A stretch of 64,000 nt of DNA, taken from contig JACMLM010000016.1 in NCBI GenBank assembly GCA_014379595.1, forward strand, positions 1 through 64,000, read 5' to 3'. Below the pieces are notes generated by a model, which saw only the letters and a program-made list of their open reading frames with translations, was not told the origin of the DNA and did not search any database. Positions 43,461 to 51,373 of the stretch are shown here, piece after piece (position 1 is the first letter of the stretch; each line of letters begins with the position of its first letter). Made by a program: the position numbers and the translations under genes. Source of the DNA: Anaerolineales bacterium. Lineage in GTDB: Bacteria; Chloroflexota; Anaerolineae; Anaerolineales; Villigracilaceae.

Positions 43461-44915
43461 TTATGGGACTGGATTTTGGTGCACGCGGTTGAAACCATCG
43501 AAAGGTGTTGCTAGGAATGGGAATGCACCGGTCAACAGAGCATCGTCGGTATTGATTCCATCACCAGCGAGGGCGCCAACATAGTTGGGGCCGCCAATCA
43601 CACGTACAGCCACATCTGTCACGTCATCAATCGGACGGCGGCCATTTGGCCAGGCTGCTGCATCTGGAGTGGAGACTCCTGCTGCATCGTGAGCCAACGG
43701 ACCAAGGCGCATCTGACTGCCAAATGGTGTTGGGGCAACGCTGATATTCAGGCGCAGCAACTCAGACAGACGTTCATCACTTGGTTGATATTTCAAGAGC
43801 AGGTCTACCAAATCAGTGCGGTTTGTCTGCGCGGCTGGCACACCGTAGACAAGTTCAAGAGCCAGGGCGAGACGAGGATTCAAGTAGTAATCCAGGAATT
43901 GATTCTCTCGTTTAGGATCCAGGCGATTCCAACGATCTTTGTCTTTGGTACCGATAATAGCTTCATTGATCAGCGGGTTGGCTAATCTCTGAATCTGTAC
44001 CCAGTGGCCTTCATGCTTCACACGATCTTCGTGAAATAGTACTGTCACTGCGCGGCGGCTTGTGCTAGCGTAGGCACCCAGAGTTGGGAAAGCGGTACCA
44101 TCCGCACCCTCACGATCCTTGGTGAGCCAGTCGGAGGGTATTTCAAGCGCAATCGTATGCACATTGAAACCCGAGAGCATGTCTACGCCAAAGGGATTTG
44201 CTGTATCGTTTGCATCTTCTTCAACGGTGAGAAGAGGCAGGGGATAACGGCGCAGGTTAAGGGTATCAAAGACTGCGCCGAGATCAATATAGAACGGGTC
44301 CTGGCGTTGGCCCGCAAATACGCGGGCGCCGTTGCCCAAATCGTAAAGACCCTGTGCGGCAAGCGCCTCATAATCGGGCATAGTGCGGGGGCCCACATTG
44401 GAAGGAACGGCAAACAAACCGCTAGCCAATACTTTGCGGTGTCCTCTTCGTACCATCGTCACCGTATAAGATTGACGCATGCCCAAACCTTCAGAGCCGG
44501 CACCGTCCAGTGCGGTAATGGGAGGTAATGCGACGTAGGAGAGGAACAAACCGGCATCCTTGTTGATACCGCGGAACTCGTTCTTAAATTTGATTTCAAA
44601 TCGGACATCGTCCGCTTTGCCGTCGGTATTGTTATCCACATCGAAGGCATAGAGCACATTCGGGTCAAATTGATAATAGTTGGGTCCTGAGCTGGGCTCT
44701 TCACCGGGGATTACATTCATAATGAAAACGATGTTGTCTTCGCGGCCCGCCTCATAACTGCGGAACATGAAGAAATCGCTAATGTCTGCGGTGGGATCCA
44801 TGGAGATCAATGGCGCTTCGCGGTGGCTGGCAGCGTTCGATGAAACCGGAGCAAGGCCGAAAGTCAGGGCCATGATCATGAGGCTTAGAATCACAACATT
44901 AAAAAACTTACGCAT
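43461..44915 (-). CDS. DUF4331 secreted protein
   Basis: A 484-residue protein with a signal peptide (MRKFFNVVILSLMIMALTFGLAPVSSNA) and the DUF4331 hallmark N-terminus SHREAPLISMDPTADISDFFMF. The body has several Asp/Asn-rich loops (DVDNNTDGKADDVRFEIKF) and ends in TDVAVRVIGGP, typical of the family. DUF4331 proteins are secreted, often encoded with ECF sigma factors, TPR proteins and HupE/NicO-type transporters. It is the first gene of the operon after a 246-bp spacer from the anti-sigma gene. Function unknown; metal or metalloid handling is a guess from context. Confidence 0.9.
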   Translation of the reverse strand: MRKFFNVVILSLMIMALTFGLAPVSSNAASHREAPLISMDPTADISDFFMFRSYEAGREDNIVFIMNVIPGEEPSSGPNYYQFDPNVLYAFDVDNNTDGKADDVRFEIKFKNEFRGINKDAGLFLSYVALPPITALDGAGSEGLGMRQSYTVTMVRRGHRKVLASGLFAVPSNVGPRTMPDYEALAAQGLYDLGNGARVFAGQRQDPFYIDLGAVFDTLNLRRYPLPLLTVEEDANDTANPFGVDMLSGFNVHTIALEIPSDWLTKDREGADGTAFPTLGAYASTSRRAVTVLFHEDRVKHEGHWVQIQRLANPLINEAIIGTKDKDRWNRLDPKRENQFLDYYLNPRLALALELVYGVPAAQTNRTDLVDLLLKYQPSDERLSELLRLNISVAPTPFGSQMRLGPLAHDAAGVSTPDAAAWPNGRRPIDDVTDVAVRVIGGPNYVGALAGDGINTDDALLTGAFPFLATPFDGFNRVHQNPVP

Positions 44916-45100
44916 GGTGAACTCCTTTTGTAATGCATGAGAAGGAAAATTTGAAATTTCACATTTGTAATAGAACCATACTGTTTTATCAATCGCATGA
45001 CCTCCTTCCTGTTGGGTGATGATCAGATTCGAGGGGTATATACCTATCTATAACTACGCAAGTCAATTCACTTTGCATTTCTGTTAATAAAAGCATAACA

Positions 45101-45140
45101 AAAAGAGTGTTGAGAATCTTTAGGATTCTCAACACTCTTT
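45101..45140. terminator. Hairpin terminator of the anti-sigma gene
   Basis: AAAGAGTGTTGAGAATC and GATTCTCAACACTCTTT form a 17-bp stem with a 5-nt loop, downstream of the gene that ends at 45162. Confidence 0.9.
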
Positions 45141-45161
45141 AAAAACAAAAGTAAGGTTTTT

Positions 45162-45950
45162 TTACAGGTCGCTATACACTACGATCTCACCTGTAGGCTG
45201 TTGATTGCCTCCCTCGGGTTCAATTGAAATCCCAATTGAATTGAACGAACCAATCGCCGACTCAGCTGTCAGGATCAACACAGCCTGTCCATTTTCATCC
45301 ACTGTTAGAAGGCCTGCGCTGACAGGCCCACCTGCTTCGATAAACCAAACCTGATATGTTTTACCAGGCTCAAGAGTAGCCAGCCCTGCGATCACTAAAA
45401 TAGCGGAATGGCTATTCGGATCAGCGATCAACTGTCCGTGCGCATCAGGGCGTGAGGTCGTTCCACTTAAAGATATCGTCACCACTCCAGAAGGAGTCAC
45501 CTGTGGAAGTTTTGCATTGATCTGTTCAAGTGAATTTTCCTGCGCGATGAGCGCGTCGCCAAGAGATGAAACTTGATTCTGTAACCGGGATAGTTGGATG
45601 TTTAATATAACGGCCCAAATAATTGCTACGGCCGCTACTCCCAGACTAAAGGCCTGGAAGATATTATTTAGCCGCGTAAGGGGTGGACGAGAAGGTTGCC
45701 CCTGCGTCGAAGGGTGAGCGCGTTGGTCCACAGCGACACGCGCCATCAATGCCTGCTTTGTACGAGTTGACGGCTCAACAGGCGGCAAACTATATGGAAG
45801 CGAAGAGACCGCGCCTCCCATCTCCTCGATCTGCTGGCGTGCTTCAGGATGCTCAAGCAAATACGATTCGACAAGATCGCGTTCCTCGTCGGTCAGTGCA
45901 TTGAGTGCATAAAATGGAAGCAATTCCTCGATCTGTTTATTCATCTTCAT
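45162..45950 (-). CDS. RskA-type anti-sigma factor
   Basis: A 262-residue membrane protein. The cytoplasmic N-terminus has the RskA pattern (EELLPFYALNALTDEERDLVESYLLEHPE), a membrane helix lies at about 100-115 (FSLGVAAVAIIWAVILNIQL) and the extracytoplasmic RskA domain has KTYQVWFIEAGGPVSAGLLTVDENGQAVL. It overlaps the upstream sigma gene by 4 bp (ATGA). It should sequester its sigma partner at the membrane until released by proteolysis or redox signal. A terminator separates it from the DUF4331 operon. Confidence 0.92.
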   Translation of the reverse strand: MKMNKQIEELLPFYALNALTDEERDLVESYLLEHPEARQQIEEMGGAVSSLPYSLPPVEPSTRTKQALMARVAVDQRAHPSTQGQPSRPPLTRLNNIFQAFSLGVAAVAIIWAVILNIQLSRLQNQVSSLGDALIAQENSLEQINAKLPQVTPSGVVTISLSGTTSRPDAHGQLIADPNSHSAILVIAGLATLEPGKTYQVWFIEAGGPVSAGLLTVDENGQAVLILTAESAIGSFNSIGISIEPEGGNQQPTGEIVVYSDL

Positions 45951-46621
45951 CCTTCGAACTCTTCTGTATTCAATTCTTCACGTAATTTTTGCAATCCTAA
46001 ACGGGCGCGGGTGTGAATCGTTCCCAAGGCTTCCCCAGTCGCTTCGGCTATCTCCTGCCGGGTCATACCATAAAAATAAGCCATCTCTATAACCTGCCTC
46101 TGCATGCGAGGCAGAGTTTCCAATGCACTACGCACCTGCCGTTCTTTGAGAACTGATTGAGCCTGTTCCGCAACATCCGCATTGGGATCGGGAGTCTGAT
46201 TAGTAAGGAGGTCAGCATCATTTGCATCAAAAAATATTTGCGGGCGAACGTTACGCCGACGGTAGGCATCAATCGCAAGGTTACGCGCGATCCTGAACAG
46301 CCAGCTTGTAAAAGATCCGCGTTGGGGTTGGTAGGTAGTGGCGCTTCGCCATACCCGCCAAAACGTCTCTTGCAAGATATCTTCAGCAGCAGGCTCATCA
46401 CCAATGACTTTGAGTGAGAGACTTAAAACCATAGCCGCATGACGATCATAGAGGGTTTCAAGCGCGTTGCTATCACCTCGGGCAACCTGGGAAGCCAAAG
46501 TCTCGTCGCTCGGCTCGTTAAGAAGCATGCTATTGCCCAAACGTGATAATTCTTTCTCACTCTTTATACGTACAGAAGGGTCAATTGCATTTATTTGCGC
46601 GGATTTTACTTGATCGGTCAT
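45947..46621 (-). CDS. SigK-type ECF RNA polymerase sigma factor
   Basis: A 224-residue ECF sigma factor. Region 2: LYDRHAAMVLSLSLKVIGDEPAAEDILQETFWRVWR and SWLFRIARNLAIDAYRRRN. Region 4: RSALETLPRMQRQVIEMAYFYGMTRQEIAEATGEALGTIHTRARLGLQKLREEL. The N-terminal ~30 residues are atypical, and a later ATG (MLLNEPSDETL) could be the real start, though AAAGGA precedes 46621. Coupled to RskA-like anti-sigma; the target is likely its own promoter and the neighbouring DUF4331 operon. Confidence 0.92.
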   Translation of the reverse strand: MTDQVKSAQINAIDPSVRIKSEKELSRLGNSMLLNEPSDETLASQVARGDSNALETLYDRHAAMVLSLSLKVIGDEPAAEDILQETFWRVWRSATTYQPQRGSFTSWLFRIARNLAIDAYRRRNVRPQIFFDANDADLLTNQTPDPNADVAEQAQSVLKERQVRSALETLPRMQRQVIEMAYFYGMTRQEIAEATGEALGTIHTRARLGLQKLREELNTEEFEG

Positions 46622-46973
46622 CCCGTTTTCCTTTCGTATGCTGCGATGAAAATTTTAAAAGGGATCACGTTCCAGCCTGATTATACTTTTGTTCGAGTGA
46701 TTGTTGGTATTTATTTTAAAATCATCAAAACTCTCCGCTTTACTTACATCCATAGCGGCCGCACCATCTACAACTACTGTACCAACAGCAACCTCTTAAT
46801 TCTTTATCACTCTATAAATGAATCAAAAAGAGACGGTCAGCTTTCTAAAGCTGACCGTCTCTTTTATAAATTTGCTCAGAAATTTTGCCACTAATTTCTG
46901 CGCAGCCCATAACATTTTTTTCATTTAAATATGAAATCGCATTTTTCTCAGCGCTTTGATTGGTAATACCTAC
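46622..46973. other. Spacer with a lipoprotein-tail remnant and a terminator
   Basis: The plus strand ends a short open stretch at 46796-46798 after codons AAAPSTTTVPTATS, like the Thr-rich tail of the NBR1-type lipoprotein at 39529-40260, followed by a hairpin. No complete gene is visible. Confidence 0.45.
46826..46865. terminator. Hairpin terminator
   Basis: AAAAGAGACGGTCAGCTTT and its inverse AAAGCTGACCGTCTCTTTT are joined by a 2-nt loop. It lies downstream of the lipoprotein-tail remnant on the plus strand, and of the gene at 46974-47348 on the minus strand. Confidence 0.88.
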
Positions 46974-47348
46974 TTATGCATTTCTTGAGATAAAACGCCC
47001 AACCAAAAATCCCAGGCTCGTGATGATCGTCCAGAGCATTGCGCTCATGAACAATACGCCGATCGGACCTGCCAGGCCACCTACGATCATCCCGGTCAGC
47101 GCGATGGGTGTAGCCAGGATAAAAGCAATGAGCACGAGCCAGCGCGCGGCTTTTGTTTTGCTGCGCTGCAATAAGGCGATCAGGATCAAGCCGCCAATTG
47201 TCCCCGCTACAAAAAACAGAACATAATCCAGGAGGGAACTATCTGGGTTGGTATTTCCAAATCTAATATAGAAAATGACGAATTGCAAAATTGGCATTAA
47301 TAAGCCGATCAACGCCGCCCACCAATAGGGAATCTTTTTCTCTACCAT
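46974..47348 (-). CDS. Small membrane protein, unknown
   Basis: A 124-residue protein with about four membrane helices (ALIGLLMPILQFVIFYI, YVLFFVAGTIGGLILIALL, WLVLIAFILATPIALTGMIVGGL, LFMSAMLWTIITSLGFLV). The IVGGLAGPIG segment resembles EcsC/DUF-type spanning proteins. AGGAG precedes ATG. I recognise no function. It has its own terminator on the far side and stands alone. Confidence 0.7.
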   Translation of the reverse strand: MVEKKIPYWWAALIGLLMPILQFVIFYIRFGNTNPDSSLLDYVLFFVAGTIGGLILIALLQRSKTKAARWLVLIAFILATPIALTGMIVGGLAGPIGVLFMSAMLWTIITSLGFLVGRFISRNA

Positions 47349-47413
47349 GTTAAGTTACTCCTATGTAATTTCAAGACATTATATCCAAAACATAGGCTAT
47401 GTGTAGAGAAACA

Positions 47414-47448
47414 AGAACATGCGGACTGGAATCCAGTCCGCATGTTCT
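47414..47448. terminator. Hairpin terminator
   Basis: AGAACATGCGGACTGGA and TCCAGTCCGCATGTTCT form a perfect 17-bp stem with a 1-nt centre. It is downstream of the C39-like gene that ends at 47483. Confidence 0.85.
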
Positions 47449-47482
47449 GAGATATCGTTATTAAACTTTATAGTTGAGAAGT

Positions 47483-48176
47483 CTACTCGGGAGGAATAAC
47501 CAGCCACCAACCGGAGCCACCGGGATCCGGGTTATTATCCCAAGCATGCCAAATTCCGGTCTCTCCACCCCACGCGGCATATTCACTCAAGCCAGTGAGA
47601 GGGTTATTGAAGTAGATCGTGATATTGCTTGCATCGTTCGGGTCAACTTCAATACCGGTGACGAGTACAAAATGGGCATTGGAGGTTGGATCATCGAGAT
47701 GAGTCAACACATCAATGATGACCGGTTCACCATTCTTCAACTTGCGGATCAATAGCGCCAAGCCTTGGTCAGCATTGTATACTGTACCGCTTGAATAGTC
47801 AGTTATGTAATGGCGTGTGATCTTCACCATATTGGCTGGGCTAGCAAACGGTGCAGTACCTTCTGTGTAATATCCGGCATCGGCAGCATAAGCAATAACA
47901 TCTGCCTCATCTAGGATATCTTCAGGATAAGCATAGTTGTAAGCCATGACGATCACAGCTTCACCGCAGGAAGTACCCTGTAATTGTGTAAGTGTGGGCA
48001 CTAAGTGTGGGCACATCCAGCTTAATAGGCTCATTTTGTATGGTTTGTGCCAGATATTTTCCAGTTACATTATTTGTTCGTATCAAAACAGCAGAGAGCA
48101 ACGCAACACTAACCAAACTCACAAGAACAAGAGTGAGAAGTGCTATTTTTTTCTTCCCAATTTTTATAATGGTCAT
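47483..48176 (-). pseudogene. C39-like peptidase gene, frameshifted by a 13-bp tandem duplication
   Basis: Read from ATG 48174-48176 (with AAGGAG upstream), the protein has an N-terminal membrane helix (KIALLTLVLVSLVSVALLSAVLI) and ends in the wrong frame after LDVPTLSAH. The second half, in the next frame, begins VPTLTQLQGTSCGEAVIVMAYNYAYP and has the C39-peptidase Cys (SCGEA), His (AHFVLVTGIEV) and a final DNNPDP-rich segment. The sequence TAAGTGTGGGCAC occurs twice in tandem at 47989-48014. Removing one copy rejoins the halves as LDVPTLTQLQGTSCGEA. The gene may be inactive, phase-variable or a sequencing error. Confidence 0.88.
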
Positions 48177-48336
48177 AAAATTCTCCTTCTTCTCACATCT
48201 ATAATCACTCAATATGTATAACGATGTAGAAGGCTTTATGTTCTATTCAAGTTTAATCCTATCAATACAAGTTTAAGATATTCTAATTTATAGTAAAAAC
48301 ATGACTTTGTTAATTTTCTCAATGAACTTTTTAAAT

Positions 48337-48448
48337 GGACTTCTTGCATAAGTACGTTTATTAAGAAGTTTTTTCGGCAGTTGTACTGCCGAACCGTCAG
48401 CAGTACAACTACTGACGGAACAAAACAAAGACTTTTGCAAGAGGTCTA
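48337..48448. mobile_element. MITE-like element
   Basis: Terminal inverted repeats GGACTTCTTGCATAAGT and ACTTTTGCAAGAGGTCT flank a ~75-bp centre with GGCAGTTGTACTGCCG and CAGCAGTACAACTACTG. No ORF is present. The internal unit recurs at 29822-29867. Confidence 0.7.
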
Positions 48449-48514
48449 ATAGATTAGCTTATGCTATACTAAAATTTGCTAATATTTCTTGCTTATTGAC
48501 GAATCGAGGATTCC

Positions 48515-48991
48515 GTGAATACTATAAAATCCACATCCCGCTTTACACGTTTCGCAAAGACTACTGCACGTATGACGGGCCGCCCAATTACTTTTGTTGC
48601 GGCCTTTATGGTCATCGTGATATGGGCTGTTACCGGACCGCTCTTTAATTACAGCAACACCTGGCAGCTTGTGATCAATACCCTTACTACCACTATCACC
48701 TTTTTGATGGTTTTCCTGATCCAGAATACACAGAATCGCGATTCAGAAGCGATGCAGATCAAACTGGATGAATTGATCCGCTCAATAGATGGGGCACATA
48801 ACGCATTGCTCGATCTGGAAGAACTGGAAGAGGATGATCTTGACCGCATCCGTAATGACTATGAAAATTTGGCTGAACAGGCACGCCAGGCATTGCAAGG
48901 TAAAAGGTTGAAGAATGGTACTCCTGAATTACATGAAGCGAAATCCATTAAGAAGGCAGGGAAGCGCAGAGTCAGTAAGCGAGCGTTATAA
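48515..48991 (+). CDS. Low-affinity iron permease family protein
   Basis: A 158-residue protein, GTG start with GAGGA upstream. It matches PF04120: FTRFAKTTARMTGRPITFVAAFMVIVIWAVTGPLF, LVINTLTTTITFLMVFLIQNTQNRDSEAMQIKLDEL and a C-terminal helical tail LDLEELEEDDLDRIR. Two membrane helices. The family is named after fungal iron uptake, but bacterial members are small and their substrate is uncertain. It is followed by the gene at 49031 with a 39-bp spacer. Confidence 0.88.
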   Translation: MNTIKSTSRFTRFAKTTARMTGRPITFVAAFMVIVIWAVTGPLFNYSNTWQLVINTLTTTITFLMVFLIQNTQNRDSEAMQIKLDELIRSIDGAHNALLDLEELEEDDLDRIRNDYENLAEQARQALQGKRLKNGTPELHEAKSIKKAGKRRVSKRAL

Positions 48992-49030
48992 TACATTCAA
49001 CTTTCAACTATATTTAAAAAGGATAATCAA

Positions 49031-49534
49031 ATGGGACTCTTTGGCTTTGGCAAGAAACCGAATAAAAATGTACCTGTACTTTCAGCGGATGAAGTCCGCC
49101 AGCGTTTGCTTGATTTGAATCGAGAGAGCGCTCCGTTCCAAATCATTGACGGGGCAGCTCAAAACGTGGACCTGATCGCCGAGTGGAAGATCGTGGATGC
49201 GAAATGGTATGAGATCTTTGCAAAAGCAAATCTCACTAAGGTCTTCCGCATTTACATGAAGTTTGATGCGGCAAAGAATCAAGTGCGCGGCAAGGACGAG
49301 GAATTTACCGTGGAATGGCGTGCGGGAGTACCATCGCTTTCGTTCTCAGCTTCCAAATTCCAGGGGCAAATGACCTCGGTAGAGTTTGGCGCGGCGTATG
49401 CCTTTACAGAAGAATTCAAGCCCGGCGTGGTCTACAATTATCGCTTCAATACCAATGAACTTAAGAAGCCAATTCAGGAGGCAGTTGCCTCCTGCGGATG
49501 GGGTTATAAAGGCGTGGCTTTTGGAAAGCTGTAG
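49031..49534 (+). CDS. Hypothetical protein
   Basis: A 167-residue soluble protein with AAAAAGGA upstream. The N-terminal GLFGFGKKPN is a basic leader, followed by a region (VLSADEVRQRLLDLN ... FQIIDGAAQNVDLIAEWKIVDAKWYEIFAKANLTKVFRIYMKFDAAKNQVR) repeated in several hypothetical proteins of this phylum, and a CGWGYKGVAFGKL ending. It may form an operon with the iron-permease-like gene. No domain recognised. Confidence 0.65.
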   Translation: MGLFGFGKKPNKNVPVLSADEVRQRLLDLNRESAPFQIIDGAAQNVDLIAEWKIVDAKWYEIFAKANLTKVFRIYMKFDAAKNQVRGKDEEFTVEWRAGVPSLSFSASKFQGQMTSVEFGAAYAFTEEFKPGVVYNYRFNTNELKKPIQEAVASCGWGYKGVAFGKL

Positions 49535-49550
49535 TAAATTTTCTGTGAAC

Positions 49551-49586
49551 AAAAGAGACTATCATCTCAATGATAGTCTCTTTTTG
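49551..49586. terminator. Hairpin terminator
   Basis: AAAAGAGACTATCAT and ATGATAGTCTCTTTTT, loop 4 nt, downstream of the gene at 49031-49534. Confidence 0.9.
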
Positions 49587-49596
49587 ATTAAAACCC

Positions 49597-49625
49597 TTGA
49601 CAAAGAATATTGAATACTATACAAT
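49597..49625 (+). promoter_or_regulatory. Sigma-A-type promoter of the lacI-like gene
   Basis: TTGACA at 49597-49602 and TACAAT at 49620-49625 are separated by exactly 17 bp. The operator overlaps the -10 box and the expected transcription start. Confidence 0.85.
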
Positions 49626-49639
49626 GCAATCGGTTGCAT
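49624..49639. promoter_or_regulatory. LacI-type operator, autoregulatory
   Basis: ATGCAATCGGTTGCAT, a near-perfect palindrome with a central CG. LacI-family operators share this form. It overlaps the -10 box, so binding should block transcription of the regulator. Confidence 0.85.
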
Positions 49640-49653
49640 GAACCAAGGAGCAA

Positions 49654-50664
49654 ATGAGTAGTAAATCGGTCCGCACCCTCTCTGATATTGCCAAGCTGGC
49701 TGGAGTTTCTAAATCTACAGTCTCTCGGGCATTAAATGACAGTCCCCTTATCGGTGAGGAAACGAAAGCCCGCATCCGCTCTCTGGCACGCCAGCACAAT
49801 TTTCAGATCAATGTGCCAGCCCGCCAATTGAGCATGCAGAAAAGCCGCACGATCGCCTTCGTGACCCACGCGTATCACGAAGATTTCTCGGTGGCAGATC
49901 TGTTTGGGCTTGAGATCATGGGAGGCATATCCATCGGCTTGGCCAAGCTTGACTATGCCCTACTTGTTATCCATGTGGACCCGCAGGATACAAAATGGAT
50001 CCATCAGTATTTTGACACAGGGCGTGTAGATGGGTTCATCCTAATGACCTCGACCCGCAAACAATATCATGTAAAAGCTCTCATGGAAGCAGGCGCGCCC
50101 TTCATTATTTGGGGTCTGCCCCACCCAAACCAGAAATACTGTTCGGTTACAGGTGATAACTTCAATGGTGGCAAGTTGGCAACGGAACGCTTGATTAGCT
50201 TGGACAGGCAGAGAATAGGCTTTATAGGCGGGCCGGCTTACGAGTTGGAGGTGCAGCAACGTCTTGCAGGTTACCAGGATGCGTTGCAAAGAGCAGATAT
50301 AGATGTGGACGCTGCTCTCATAGACTATGGAGACTTCTCCGATACATCCGGTGCTGAAGCTATGAAACGTCTGTTGAAAAAGGCACCCAAGATGGATGCG
50401 GTCTTCGTCAACAGTGACCTGATGGCAATTGCCGCAATGGATGCGATCCGTGAAAGCGGAGGCCGTGTGCCTGAAGATGTGGCAGTCGTCGGCTATGATG
50501 ATCTATCGATAGCAGCACACAGCAACCCGCCGCTGACAACGATCCGCCAGAACATTCCGTTGGCAGGAAAATTGCTCGCACAGAATCTGATCCAATATCT
50601 GCAGAGCGGCATGGTGACAAATGTATCAACTCCCGTTGAGTTGGTTATCAGAAAATCTGCTTAA
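49654..50664 (+). CDS. LacI-family transcriptional regulator
   Basis: A 336-residue repressor. The helix-turn-helix is LSDIAKLAGVSKSTVSRALND near residues 9-29, followed by the hinge (ARQLSMQKS) and a periplasmic-binding-protein core. The core has RVDGFILMTS, GGKLATERLISLDRQRIGFIGGP, FVNSDLMAIAAMDAIRESG and the closing VVGYDDLSIAAHSNPPLTTIRQ, as in sugar-responsive members. AAGGAG precedes ATG. Matching operators before its own gene and before the ParB-like gene identify both as targets. Confidence 0.94.
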   Translation: MSSKSVRTLSDIAKLAGVSKSTVSRALNDSPLIGEETKARIRSLARQHNFQINVPARQLSMQKSRTIAFVTHAYHEDFSVADLFGLEIMGGISIGLAKLDYALLVIHVDPQDTKWIHQYFDTGRVDGFILMTSTRKQYHVKALMEAGAPFIIWGLPHPNQKYCSVTGDNFNGGKLATERLISLDRQRIGFIGGPAYELEVQQRLAGYQDALQRADIDVDAALIDYGDFSDTSGAEAMKRLLKKAPKMDAVFVNSDLMAIAAMDAIRESGGRVPEDVAVVGYDDLSIAAHSNPPLTTIRQNIPLAGKLLAQNLIQYLQSGMVTNVSTPVELVIRKSA

Positions 50665-50689
50665 TTTCGTCTCTTTTTTTAGGCGCTCG

Positions 50690-50703
50690 TGCAACCGATT
50701 GCA
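50690..50703. promoter_or_regulatory. LacI-type operator, upstream of the ParB-like gene
   Basis: TGCAACCGATTGCA is a perfect match in form to the operator at 49624-49639 (central CG and TTGCA ends). It lies 51 bp before the ATG at 50755. Confidence 0.8.
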
Positions 50704-50754
50704 TAAATATATTGTTCAATCAACGTAGAAACAACAAAGGAAAGGAAAATCAAA

Positions 50755-51276
50755 ATGAACATGTACCCATCTTTTACTAATAAGCGCAGCCTTGCATCGT
50801 CCAATTTTTACACATTGCGCATGCAAGCTTTGCGAGATTTATTGTGGTCAAAACTGACTGGGAGAAATTCAAAGCTGGCAACTTTTCCCAGGCACACGGA
50901 GCGAGGCCATGCAAATCGGAAACTGATTGGTGTAAAGGATATTCACATTGATCACATCATAGGGACACTAAACCGCGATAGCGATTTTGATGACAATTTC
51001 CGCCCGCTCGGAAAACACCTGTTTGAGCGTTGGGTTAACATCTTCGCCAATCTTGACCCTGACAGTTGGGAACCCATCCTGGTTCACAAGATCGGCGAAC
51101 AATATTATGTAGAAGACGGCCACCATCGCGTATCTGTAGCACGTTCGCTTGGAATGCTATTTATTCAAGCCAAGGTTTGGGAATATTCAGTTGAGCAAAA
51201 AAAGATAAGGGGATGTAAGCCAATAAGATGCGCTGAAAACAGTTCTGCCAAGGTACCACAGCGCGCAGCGGGGTAA
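50755..51276 (+). CDS. ParB-like nuclease-fold protein
   Basis: A 173-residue protein, AAAGGAAA upstream. The middle (about 60-140) has a ParB/Srx-type fold: VKDIHIDHIIGTLNRDSDFDDNFRPLG, WEPILVHKIGEQYYVEDGHHRVSVARSLG. The family ranges from DNA-binding ParB to ATP-dependent sulfiredoxin-like or kinase-like proteins. Gene size and a single domain suggest something other than partitioning. It is the apparent LacI target, so it is likely regulated by a small metabolite. The last 40 residues are basic. Confidence 0.75.
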   Translation: MNMYPSFTNKRSLASSNFYTLRMQALRDLLWSKLTGRNSKLATFPRHTERGHANRKLIGVKDIHIDHIIGTLNRDSDFDDNFRPLGKHLFERWVNIFANLDPDSWEPILVHKIGEQYYVEDGHHRVSVARSLGMLFIQAKVWEYSVEQKKIRGCKPIRCAENSSAKVPQRAAG

Positions 51277-51313
51277 TTATTATTTCAAGAGTGTGAGTTT
51301 TCTCCTCGACTCT

Positions 51314-51355
51314 GCCTCCCCAGGTTTGGTGCTAAATCTGGGGAGGCCTTTATTT
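51314..51355 (+). terminator. Hairpin terminator
   Basis: GCCTCCCCAG and CTGGGGAGGC with a 15-nt loop, then TTTATTT. It follows the ParB-like gene. Confidence 0.85.
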
Positions 51356-51373
51356 AAAAATTATCCTCATCTA

